From: an uncultured Pseudomonadota bacterium
Lineage (GTDB): Bacteria; Pseudomonadota; Gammaproteobacteria; Steroidobacterales; Steroidobacteraceae
NCBI GenBank assembly: GCA_903890265.1
Contig: CAITAM010000357.1
Location: 1-5,684, forward strand
Length of the DNA stretch: 5,684 bases
Reading direction: 5' to 3'
In this document: positions 1-5,437 of the stretch, in pieces
How the letters are laid out: each line of letters starts with the position of its first letter
Numbering within the stretch: the first letter of the stretch is position 1
The notes under the pieces: generated by a model
What the model was told of the DNA's origin: nothing
Seen by the model: only the letters and a program-made list of their open reading frames with translations
The model's database searches: none
Translations under genes and position numbers: made by a program

Positions 1-2
1 CG

Positions 3-824
3 GTGCAGGTGCCGATCACGATGGACACCGCGGCGCACGGCCGGGTCGCTCGTCCCGTGACCGTGTTCATCGTCCGCGATCAGGCGATCCGTCGGGCGCC
101 TTACCTCGTGCTGCTGCACGGCCGCCCGCCCGACGCCGCGGGCCGGATCGCACTCGGACTGCAGACTTACCCGGCCAACGCGCGCTATTTCGCCGAGCAC
201 GGCTTCGTGGTGCTGATACCGACGCGGATCGGTTACGGCGTGACGGGCGGGCCGGACCTCGAATACACCGGGCCCTGCGAGGCCAAGGAATTCCGGGCGG
301 GCATTGCGGCGGCGCTCGAGGAAACGAAGGCCGTGATCGCGTTCGCGGCGGCGCTGCCGTACGTCGATACGCAACGCGGCCTCGTCGTGGGCGAGTCCTT
401 TGGCGGCCTGGTCGCCGTGGCATCCGCCGCAGACGCCCTGCCGGGTCTTCGTGGTGCGGTCAACGTCTCGGGCGGCGACGGCGGGGATTCACTGAACCAC
501 GTGGATCAGCCCTGCCAGCCCGACCGCCTGGCCGACCTGCTGCGGGAATGGGGCGCGCACACCCGCCTGCCCACGCTCTGGCTTTACAGCGCCAACGACC
601 GGTTCTGGGGCCCGACGGTACCGACCACCTGGTTTCGCGCATTCCGAGCGGCCGGGGGACAGGGGGAGTTCGTTTCGCTTCCGGCGGACAAGAATAACGG
701 CCACTTCATATTCACGCGCAACGCACCGGCGTGGCATCCCGCCTTCGAGTCGTTCGTGACCCGTCTTGGGTTCGCGGCGCCTGCCGCCAGCCCTAGCGGC
801 GGAGCGACCGTGTCGACTCCCTGA
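3..824 (+). CDS. Serine alpha/beta-hydrolase, probably 5'-truncated by the window edge
   Basis: The product is an alpha/beta-hydrolase fold enzyme, likely an esterase or peptidase-like hydrolase; its substrate cannot be read from the sequence. Visible elements, numbered from the GTG at position 3, are an oxyanion-region LLHGRPPD (residues 37-44), a nucleophile elbow GESFGG (130-135, Ser132), SANDRFWG (196-203, probable acid Asp199) and NGHFIF (232-237, His234). The Ser-Asp-His order is complete and canonical. The nucleophile is Ser, not the Cys of true dienelactone hydrolases, although the overall pattern resembles secreted members of that superfamily. No ribosome site or signal peptide can be seen because only two bases precede the first codon. 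The protein begins inside what looks like the first beta-strand (QVPITM), so the real start probably lies upstream. The C-terminus (from about residue 258) is a low-complexity Ala/Ser/Pro/Gly tail. The gene is convergent with the repressor and overlaps its end. Nothing ties it to glucan metabolism. Confidence 0.85.
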   Translation: MQVPITMDTAAHGRVARPVTVFIVRDQAIRRAPYLVLLHGRPPDAAGRIALGLQTYPANARYFAEHGFVVLIPTRIGYGVTGGPDLEYTGPCEAKEFRAGIAAALEETKAVIAFAAALPYVDTQRGLVVGESFGGLVAVASAADALPGLRGAVNVSGGDGGDSLNHVDQPCQPDRLADLLREWGAHTRLPTLWLYSANDRFWGPTVPTTWFRAFRAAGGQGEFVSLPADKNNGHFIFTRNAPAWHPAFESFVTRLGFAAPAASPSGGATVSTP

Positions 825-1839
825 CAGCCAGCGTCGAGGGCGTGTCGCTGCGGGTCACGGTTCGTCCCTCGATCAGCTCGATGATGGCCTCGGCCGCCCG
901 TTCGCCGAGCTCCGCGGTCGCGCGATGCACGCTCGTCAGCGGCGGGATCGTGAAACGCGACGCCGGCAGATCGTCGTAGCCAATCACCGAGACCTGCTTC
1001 GGCACGCTCAGTCCGCGTCGATGCAGCGCCAGCATCGCGCCGTAGGCCGTCTCGTCGTTGGCAGCGAACACGGCGGTAAACTCCTGCCGCGAATCGAGGA
1101 GCGCATCGATTCCGCGCATGCCACCCGCCGCCGTGTAATCCCCGTCGACGACGAGTTCCTTCGCGAACGGGATCCTGGCGGCCGACAGCGCCTTGCGGTA
1201 ACCGGCGAGGCGCTGCAGCGCATCCGCGTGGTCCGCGGGTCCGGCGAGATGGGCGATGCGGCGGTGGCCCTGGTCGATCAGGTAATCGGTCGCGAGCCGC
1301 GCGCCGGCGGTGCTGTCGACGTCTAGGCAGTGGATACGCGCCGCGGTCACCGCGCGGCCCGTCAGAATCAGCGGGGCGCCACGGGCGAGGTTGACGAGCT
1401 CCTGCTCGGGCAGGCAGCTGTTCAGAAGGATGATGCCCTCGACCCGCCGGGCAAGCAGGTGGTCCACCGAACGACGCTCATCCGCTTCCCGGTAATGGCC
1501 GCTGATGAAGAGCGCGGCGTAGTTGGCCCGAATGAGCCGCTCCTCGATCGCCGACAGCACCTCGCCGTAAAAAGGACTGCCGAGCGACTGCGTGACGACC
1601 CCGACACTCATGGACCGGCCGCGGGCGAGCGAGCGGGCCACGGGATCGGGCGTGAAGCGCAGCTTGCTGATGGCGGCCTCCACCGCCCGAACCTTGGATT
1701 CCTTCACGCGGGCCGTCCCGTTCAGGATCCGGGATACCGTGCTCGGCGACACGCCGGCCTCGGCAGCCACCATTTGCAGAGTCACCGCGCCACCGGATGA
1801 CGCGGTGTTGACGCTGCGCTCAAGGTCCGCTCGACGCAT
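793..1839 (-). CDS. LacI/GalR-family transcriptional repressor, likely controls the glucan genes
   Basis: This is a DNA-binding repressor of standard LacI-family length (348 aa). The N-terminal helix-turn-helix spans about residues 19-41 and contains AAEAGVSPSTVSRILNG. A hinge helix follows (PVARSLARG, 66-74), with the Leu that in PurR and LacI inserts into the minor groove. The periplasmic-binding-protein-like sensor domain runs from about 77 to 340 and carries family signatures: SPFYGEV (88-94), DYLIDQGHRRIAHLAG (185-200), FAANDETAYGAML (258-270) and VIGYDDLPASRFTIPPLTSV (285-304). About 18 residues precede the helix-turn-helix, slightly longer than usual. The ATG is nonetheless supported by GGGAGG nine bases upstream, and the next in-frame Met (23) would destroy the DNA-binding domain. 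The gene is divergent from the GH17 gene across a shared 334-base region with a LacI-type operator, so regulation of the neighbouring glucan genes is the natural inference. The effector is unknown; a beta-glucan oligosaccharide or glucose derivative is likely from context. The 3' end overlaps the convergent hydrolase by 32 bases. Confidence 0.95.
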   Translation of the reverse strand: MRRADLERSVNTASSGGAVTLQMVAAEAGVSPSTVSRILNGTARVKESKVRAVEAAISKLRFTPDPVARSLARGRSMSVGVVTQSLGSPFYGEVLSAIEERLIRANYAALFISGHYREADERRSVDHLLARRVEGIILLNSCLPEQELVNLARGAPLILTGRAVTAARIHCLDVDSTAGARLATDYLIDQGHRRIAHLAGPADHADALQRLAGYRKALSAARIPFAKELVVDGDYTAAGGMRGIDALLDSRQEFTAVFAANDETAYGAMLALHRRGLSVPKQVSVIGYDDLPASRFTIPPLTSVHRATAELGERAAEAIIELIEGRTVTRSDTPSTLAVRESTRSLRR

Positions 1840-1848
1840 GATCCATAG

Positions 1849-1854
1849 CCTCCC
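1849..1854 (-). promoter_or_regulatory. Ribosome binding site of the lacI-type gene
   Basis: The minus strand reads GGGAGG, nine bases before the ATG at 1839. This fixes the start upstream of the helix-turn-helix. A nearer ATG (1846-1844) is out of frame and hits a stop after eight codons. Confidence 0.75.
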
Positions 1855-1902
1855 GAGTCCGAGCTGTCAGGATGGGGCGCCAGACGGTAAGCCACGCGCC
1901 GC

Positions 1903-1932
1903 CTTTCCATGCTACCTGCCTCGCATGGAAAG
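1903..1932. repeat. Perfect 10-bp inverted repeat with 10-base spacer upstream of lacI-type gene
   Basis: CTTTCCATGC (1903-1912) is repeated as its exact reverse complement GCATGGAAAG (1923-1932) around a 10-base spacer. The half-site centres are 20 bases apart, about two helical turns, which suits a dimeric protein binding one face of the DNA. It could also form a hairpin in the repressor mRNA leader, 64-93 bases before the start codon. No T-run follows on either strand, so a terminator is unlikely. It is not the gapless LacI-type form, so another regulator or autoregulation by half-sites is possible. Confidence 0.6.
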
Positions 1933-1933
1933 A

Positions 1934-1942
1934 ACTATTGCA
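1934..1942 (-). promoter_or_regulatory. Weak candidate extended -10 element for the lacI-type gene
   Basis: On the minus strand TGCAATAGT combines an extended-10 TGn with AATAGT (four of six matches to TATAAT). No good -35 lies at the right distance; the nearest TTGAGC is about 22 bases away. If real, transcription would start near 1927, inside the 1903-1932 inverted repeat. Confidence 0.25.
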
Positions 1943-1960
1943 CCGCAGCAGCCCTGGAAG

Positions 1961-1978
1961 CGCTCAACGCGTTGCGCG
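1961..1978. promoter_or_regulatory. Near-perfect 18-bp palindrome, possible second operator
   Basis: CGCTCAACGCGTTGCGCG is an 18-base palindrome with one mismatched pair (positions 4 and 15) and a perfect core CAACGCGTTG (1965-1974). Many LacI-family proteins recognise gapless palindromes with a central CG, so it may be an auxiliary operator. It overlaps a second partial match, TGGAAGCGCT (1955-1964), which equals the first ten bases of the main operator except at one base. At most one of these two sites is likely to be used. Confidence 0.4.
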
Positions 1979-1996
1979 TCAGGCCATGCCCTGTGA

Positions 1997-2026
1997 TTGA
2001 CAAGGAGACCGCGAGTTCGTTAGGTT
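1997..2026 (+). promoter_or_regulatory. Predicted sigma-70-type promoter of the glucan genes
   Basis: A perfect -35 hexamer TTGACA (1997-2002) is followed after 18 bases by TAGGTT (2021-2026), a poor -10 with three of six matches. The predicted transcription start near 2033 falls inside the operator at 2028-2041, the arrangement expected for a LacI-repressed promoter. The -35 is a strong match; the -10 is not, so this stays a prediction. Confidence 0.5.
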
Positions 2027-2027
2027 C

Positions 2028-2041
2028 TGCAAGCGCTTTCA
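2028..2041. promoter_or_regulatory. LacI-family operator, TGCAAGCGCTTTCA
   Basis: This 14-base site is palindromic except for one pair (third base from each end) and has the perfect core AAGCGCTT. Its central CG, flanking A/T pairs and TG...CA ends match the general LacI/GalR-family and cre-like operator form. It lies just after the predicted -10 and covers the likely transcription start, so bound repressor would block the GH17 gene and those behind it. The regulator is encoded next door on the opposite strand. Binding by that protein is inferred, not shown. Confidence 0.75.
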
Positions 2042-2158
2042 TAAGTGACTGGCGGAACGTTGATCATGCCGCAATGCGTCAAGGATCATCGCTGCGGCAC
2101 CGAGTCGACCGGCATGCGCTCATCCGCAGCGTGCCAGGCCCGCTGATTACTCCTTCAC

Positions 2159-2163
2159 GAGGA
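2159..2163 (+). promoter_or_regulatory. Ribosome binding site selecting the GTG start of the GH17 gene
   Basis: GAGGA lies ten bases before GTG at 2174. This start gives a complete lipoprotein signal peptide, which supports the choice. Confidence 0.7.
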
Positions 2164-2173
2164 CAGACAACCG

Positions 2174-3910
2174 GTGAACACCACTGCAACGGGGACCTCG
2201 ACGCGCTGGAGCGCGATTCGCCTGCTCGCCATCAGCGCCTGCCTTGCGCTCGTGGCGTGCAACGACAACCCCAACTGGAGCAATGCCCAGCCCTATGTCC
2301 GCATCGGCGGCACGATCGAGGGTGTTTACGGAACCGTCGTGCTCACGCTCAACGGCGTCGCGGGCGAGGACCTCTATCTCACGACCGACGGCAAGTTCCA
2401 GTTCCCGCTCGCGCTGCCCATCGCCACGGGCTACCAGGCGATCGTGAAGTCCACACCGGCCGGCGAAACCTGCACGCTGAAGAACGACACCGGCACGACC
2501 GCCGGCCCCGACGTCACCAGCATCGTGGTCCAGTGCTCGACGCAGTTCACCGTGGGCGGGACGGTCACCGGCGCCACGGGACCGCTGGTGCTGCAGAACA
2601 ACGGCGGCGACAACCTGACCGTCAATGGCAGTGGCAAGTTCACCTTCGCCACACCGCTTTATATACAGCATGCCTACAACGTCACCGTGCTGACCGCACC
2701 GCTCGGCCAGAGTTGCGACGTCAGCAACGGCAGCAACACGCTCGTGGCGCCGGTGACGAACGTGGCCGTGACCTGCACCACCCTGCCCTTCACGCTGCGA
2801 CCGCTGCCGGCGATCTACACGACGGGCAAGGCGATCAACTACGGTCCGTCGCGGGCAGGCGGCCCGCCGGCCAGCGAGTTGCCGACGGTGGCGCAGATTA
2901 CCCAGGACCTCGACCTGCTCTCGGCAGCCGGCTTCAACCTGCTCCGGCTGTTCGGTTCGGACGCCGTGTCCGACCGCGTGCTGAGCACCGCCCTCGCCAC
3001 CCACCCGGAACTGAAGTTCCAGACCGGGATTTACCTGGAAGGACCGACCTCGGCACCGGCCTGCACCGAAGCGGTCAACGACGCGCAGGTGGCCGCGGCC
3101 GTGGCCCAGGCCAAGAAGTACGCCAACGTGGTGGCCGTCAGCGTCGGCAACGAGACCTCGTTCGCGCACAACCAGCCGATCGCGTGTCTCGCCCACTACA
3201 TCACGCAGACCCGCCTGCAGATCACGCAGCCGGTCACCGCGGATGACGACTGGTCGTTCTACGCGGGGCTGACCGGCGCCGACTACCTGCCGGACACGAT
3301 CGTGCCGCTGCTCGACTTCGTGTCCGTGCACATCTACCCCTTCAGCAACAGCGGCCCGGCGAACTGCCCGAACACGCCGCCGAACTGCGGCAACTGGAAG
3401 ACGTGGAGCCAGACCGGGGTCGCCGCCGGACCTGCGCGCGCGGCGGCGATGATGAACGACTCGCTCGCGATCGCGAAGCTCTGGTTCGCCAACGCCTACA
3501 ACTACAAGGGGGCGGGCCAGACGATGACGAACGGCCAGCTCAGGCCGATGACGATCGGCGAAACCGGCTGGAAGGCGCGGCCGACGCGTCCGACCGACGC
3601 CATCGAGGCGGTCTCGGGCCCGGCGATCGCCAACCCCGTGAACTCGAAGTGGTACTACGACCTGCTGGTCGGCAACCCGCTGTCGCAGGCACCGGTGCTG
3701 CCGATTCCCGCCTGGCAGGGATCGACCCAGGGTCCGGCGACGATCTTCTTCTTCGAAGCCTTTGACGAGAGCTGGAAGGGCGTCGACGACGGCTGGGGCC
3801 TGTGGGACTCGAGTCGCGTACCGCGCTACGCCCTGTGCGGCACGGCGGTACCGAACGCGCCGACCTGCAACAGCACTGACTTCTACAATGGCGCAGGTTA
3901 TTACCATTGA
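2174..3910 (+). CDS. GH17-family beta-1,3-glucanase lipoprotein with two N-terminal repeats
   Basis: The product is a predicted surface- or periplasm-facing lipoprotein that hydrolyses or transglycosylates beta-1,3-glucan (578 aa). The GTG start gives a signal peptide with Arg11 and Arg16, a hydrophobic core and a lipobox LVAC with lipid-accepting Cys29. The +2 residue is Asn, not the inner-membrane-retaining Asp, so outer-membrane sorting is plausible. Two tandem repeats follow (about 41-122 and 125-202). Each opens with GGT(I/V)xG, contains GKFxF and has one Cys pair (C100/C121 and C181/C201), suggesting disulfide-stabilised beta-sandwiches. The catalytic part spans about 209-578: INYGPSR (221-227), QITQDLDLL (241-249), FNLLRLFGSD (254-263), VGNE with probable acid/base Glu327, HIYPF (386-390), IGETGW with probable nucleophile Glu463, and FFFEAFDESWKG (525-536). 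These match bacterial GH17 enzymes and both catalytic Glu residues are present. It is the first gene behind the operator. Beta-1,3 specificity is inferred from the family and neighbours; endo- or transferase action cannot be separated here. Confidence 0.9.
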   Translation: MNTTATGTSTRWSAIRLLAISACLALVACNDNPNWSNAQPYVRIGGTIEGVYGTVVLTLNGVAGEDLYLTTDGKFQFPLALPIATGYQAIVKSTPAGETCTLKNDTGTTAGPDVTSIVVQCSTQFTVGGTVTGATGPLVLQNNGGDNLTVNGSGKFTFATPLYIQHAYNVTVLTAPLGQSCDVSNGSNTLVAPVTNVAVTCTTLPFTLRPLPAIYTTGKAINYGPSRAGGPPASELPTVAQITQDLDLLSAAGFNLLRLFGSDAVSDRVLSTALATHPELKFQTGIYLEGPTSAPACTEAVNDAQVAAAVAQAKKYANVVAVSVGNETSFAHNQPIACLAHYITQTRLQITQPVTADDDWSFYAGLTGADYLPDTIVPLLDFVSVHIYPFSNSGPANCPNTPPNCGNWKTWSQTGVAAGPARAAAMMNDSLAIAKLWFANAYNYKGAGQTMTNGQLRPMTIGETGWKARPTRPTDAIEAVSGPAIANPVNSKWYYDLLVGNPLSQAPVLPIPAWQGSTQGPATIFFFEAFDESWKGVDDGWGLWDSSRVPRYALCGTAVPNAPTCNSTDFYNGAGYYH

Positions 3911-3922
3911 TCGGTCATGACT

Positions 3923-3954
3923 GGGCGGCCGCGGTACCGATTTCGCGGTCGCCC
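3923..3954 (+). terminator. GC-rich stem-loop between the GH17 and porin genes
   Basis: GGGCGGCCGCG (3923-3933) pairs with CGCGGTCGCCC (3944-3954) over 11 pairs, one of them a G-U wobble, with a 10-base loop. It starts 13 bases after the GH17 stop codon. No T-run follows, so it is a poor intrinsic terminator. It may instead protect or process the upstream mRNA, or only attenuate read-through, allowing different expression of the enzyme and the porin. Confidence 0.5.
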
Positions 3955-4009
3955 GACCTATCTCCCGGTCTAACCGACGACCTCACGACTGCAGCAAGTA
4001 ATCGCATCT

Positions 4010-4013
4010 GGAG
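4010..4013 (+). promoter_or_regulatory. Ribosome binding site selecting the GTG start of the porin gene
   Basis: GGAG, within TGGAG, lies six bases before GTG at 4020. The resulting protein begins with a complete Sec signal peptide, which supports the GTG. Confidence 0.6.
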
Positions 4014-4019
4014 CCCGCT

Positions 4020-5426
4020 GTGAATAGCCACCGTTTGGGTCTAAGTCTCGCGATCGCCTCGGTGATCGTTGCCTCGCAGGCGATGGCCGCCGAGAAGTTC
4101 GGGCCACTGGAACTCGCCGGCTTCCTCAAGGACGAGTACTCGAGCTGCGACAACTGCTCACCGGGCCTCGTGAATCCCTCGTCCTACGACCCGCGCGGCG
4201 TGCTGAACCCGCCGTACCCGCAGGTGAACCAGGCCAGTGCCTTCAACGGCCACGCGGGGTCGAACCTCGGCCTGATCCAGCTGTCGGCCGCGCTGCAGCA
4301 CGAGTTCGACAATGCCATGCAGATCGAGGGGCGCGTGACGGGCCGCATGCGCAACGGCACGCAGGACATTCCCGGGCGTTACCTGATCGACACGTACCTC
4401 GGCGTCACGCACCCGAAGTGGGGCTCGGTCAAGGCCGGCACCATCACCGCCCGCTCCTGGTCGCGCTCGGACGCCTTCGCCTACCCGCTCGGCCTGTCCA
4501 ACGCCTGGGCGCTGTCCGGCGCGGGCTATGGCGTCTTCCCGAAGGCCATCCGCTATACGACGCGCATGTTCGAGACCCGCTACGGCAAGCTGTCGCTCGA
4601 GGCGACCTACGCGCTGTCCGGCAAGCAGGACCCGATCAACAACGAGTTCCTGAAAAAGACCTACGCCGAGCAGGGCACGTCGATCGCGGATCCCGCGCCG
4701 CGGCCGCGCCTGCTCGAGCTCTTTGCGCAGTTCTCGAACGACAAGAACCTCGTCGAGCTCGTGGTGCAGACCAGCGAAGGCGGCCTGCAGAGCTCGTTCT
4801 CGCAGGGCTCGTTCGTCGGTTCGCAAGGCAACACGGAAAGCCTCGCCAACGCCGCGATCAACACCCCGGGCTACCAGACCCCGCACGAGAACGTCGAGAC
4901 GCTGCAGGGCAACTACTACTACAGCCCGCAGTGGCGCCTGTCCTACGGCATCCGGCGCAACGAGTGGTCCGGGCAGCAGCAGCAGTGCGACTTTGGCTTC
5001 TTCAACCCGGCACCGGCCGCGCCCGCCCTGCCCTACGGCTGCTTCTACGACCAGGCGGGCTTCAACTACGCGAGCGACAAGGGCCTGCACCACGCCATCG
5101 AGTACGACGGCATGGCCGGCATCGCCTACCTGCGCGGCATCTGGGCCTTCACGGCCGGTGGCGTGCAGATGAACAAGGCCTACACCCACAGCCCAACCGA
5201 GTGGGGTCAGGGCAACCGCGCCACCTTCGTCAACCTCGGCGTCTACCGTCGCGTGCCCGAGGTGTCGCAGTACCTCGAGGTCTACGGCGGCCTCGCCCGG
5301 CAGATGTTCTGGCGGGCAGGACCGGCGCCGCTCAGCATGCCGGGCAACCTGGCCTTCGGCGGCGCGGACCCGCGCGTGTCCCGCTACAGCGACACGTTTA
5401 CCATCGGCGGTAACATCGTCTTTTAA
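4020..5426 (+). CDS. Porin-like outer-membrane beta-barrel protein, likely oligosaccharide channel
   Basis: This is a predicted outer-membrane barrel of 468 aa, larger than a classical general porin. Residues 1-23 form a Sec signal peptide ending in AMA, with cleavage expected before Ala24. The mature chain has many alternating aromatic/polar stretches typical of strands, for example YLIDTYLGVTHPKWGSVKAG (121-140), RYGKLSLEATYAL (187-199) and QYLEVYGGLARQMFW (417-431). It ends in DTFTIGGNIVF with a terminal Phe, the usual signal for the Bam assembly machinery. Four Cys occur in two groups: SSCDNCSPG (C43, C46) and C323/C341, the latter after a Gln4 run coded by four CAG codons; loop disulfides are likely. 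Its start is 109 bases after the GH17 stop, and 11 bases separate it from the next enzyme gene. Position suggests it passes beta-1,3-gluco-oligosaccharides, but no substrate residue can be identified. A non-pore barrel, such as a surface binding protein, is an alternative. Confidence 0.8.
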   Translation: MNSHRLGLSLAIASVIVASQAMAAEKFGPLELAGFLKDEYSSCDNCSPGLVNPSSYDPRGVLNPPYPQVNQASAFNGHAGSNLGLIQLSAALQHEFDNAMQIEGRVTGRMRNGTQDIPGRYLIDTYLGVTHPKWGSVKAGTITARSWSRSDAFAYPLGLSNAWALSGAGYGVFPKAIRYTTRMFETRYGKLSLEATYALSGKQDPINNEFLKKTYAEQGTSIADPAPRPRLLELFAQFSNDKNLVELVVQTSEGGLQSSFSQGSFVGSQGNTESLANAAINTPGYQTPHENVETLQGNYYYSPQWRLSYGIRRNEWSGQQQQCDFGFFNPAPAAPALPYGCFYDQAGFNYASDKGLHHAIEYDGMAGIAYLRGIWAFTAGGVQMNKAYTHSPTEWGQGNRATFVNLGVYRRVPEVSQYLEVYGGLARQMFWRAGPAPLSMPGNLAFGGADPRVSRYSDTFTIGGNIVF

Positions 5427-5431
5427 GGGGA
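5425..5431 (+). promoter_or_regulatory. Ribosome binding site of the gene starting at 5438
   Basis: AAGGGGA overlaps the porin stop codon and ends six bases before ATG at 5438. It supports this start and translation from the same transcript as the porin. Confidence 0.6.
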
Positions 5432-5437
5432 CCGACC

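Larger units (their letters stand above)
1840..2173. other. Divergent regulatory region between lacI-type gene and GH17 gene
   Basis: These 334 bases hold no credible gene. ORFs that cross the region are out-of-frame extensions of neighbouring genes. It contains an inverted repeat at 1903-1932, a palindrome at 1961-1978, a predicted rightward promoter at 1997-2026, a LacI-type operator at 2028-2041 and a long leader of about 140 bases before the GTG at 2174. The leader contains a 7-bp inverted repeat, TGCCGCA (2067-2073) with TGCGGCA (2093-2099), and a weaker bulged stem at 2111-2135. I recognise no riboswitch class. Confidence 0.7.

Noticed and set aside
361..420. Assignment of the left hydrolase as a dienelactone hydrolase
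   Set aside because: The nucleophile elbow GESFGG carries Ser, whereas true dienelactone hydrolases use Cys, so only the broader alpha/beta-hydrolase fold is supported.
1903..1932. The inverted repeat as an intrinsic terminator
   Set aside because: Neither strand has a T-run after the stem, and no gene ends toward it.
1909..3246. 445-codon plus-strand frame crossing the regulatory region into the GH17 gene
   Set aside because: It is out of frame with the GH17 motifs, Arg/His-rich and low in complexity, and it would place coding sequence over the operator and promoter.
2147..3907. Long 586-codon open frame on the minus strand opposite the GH17 gene
   Set aside because: It mirrors the GH17 gene almost end to end, is Arg/Val/Gly-rich with no recognisable domain, and its length follows from the GC-rich codon pattern of the real gene.
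4974..4985. Run of four CAG repeats in the porin gene as a phase-variable microsatellite
   Set aside because: The unit is three bases, so slippage would not shift the frame, and four copies are too few; it simply encodes Gln4.
4158..5189. 343-codon open frame on the minus strand opposite the porin gene
   Set aside because: Its Arg/Val-rich, domain-free translation is the antisense image of a coding strand that has a signal peptide and a barrel C-terminus.
4418..5413. 331-codon plus-strand frame inside the porin gene
   Set aside because: It is an Arg/Pro/Ala-rich shadow in another frame, with no domain and no ribosome site of interest.
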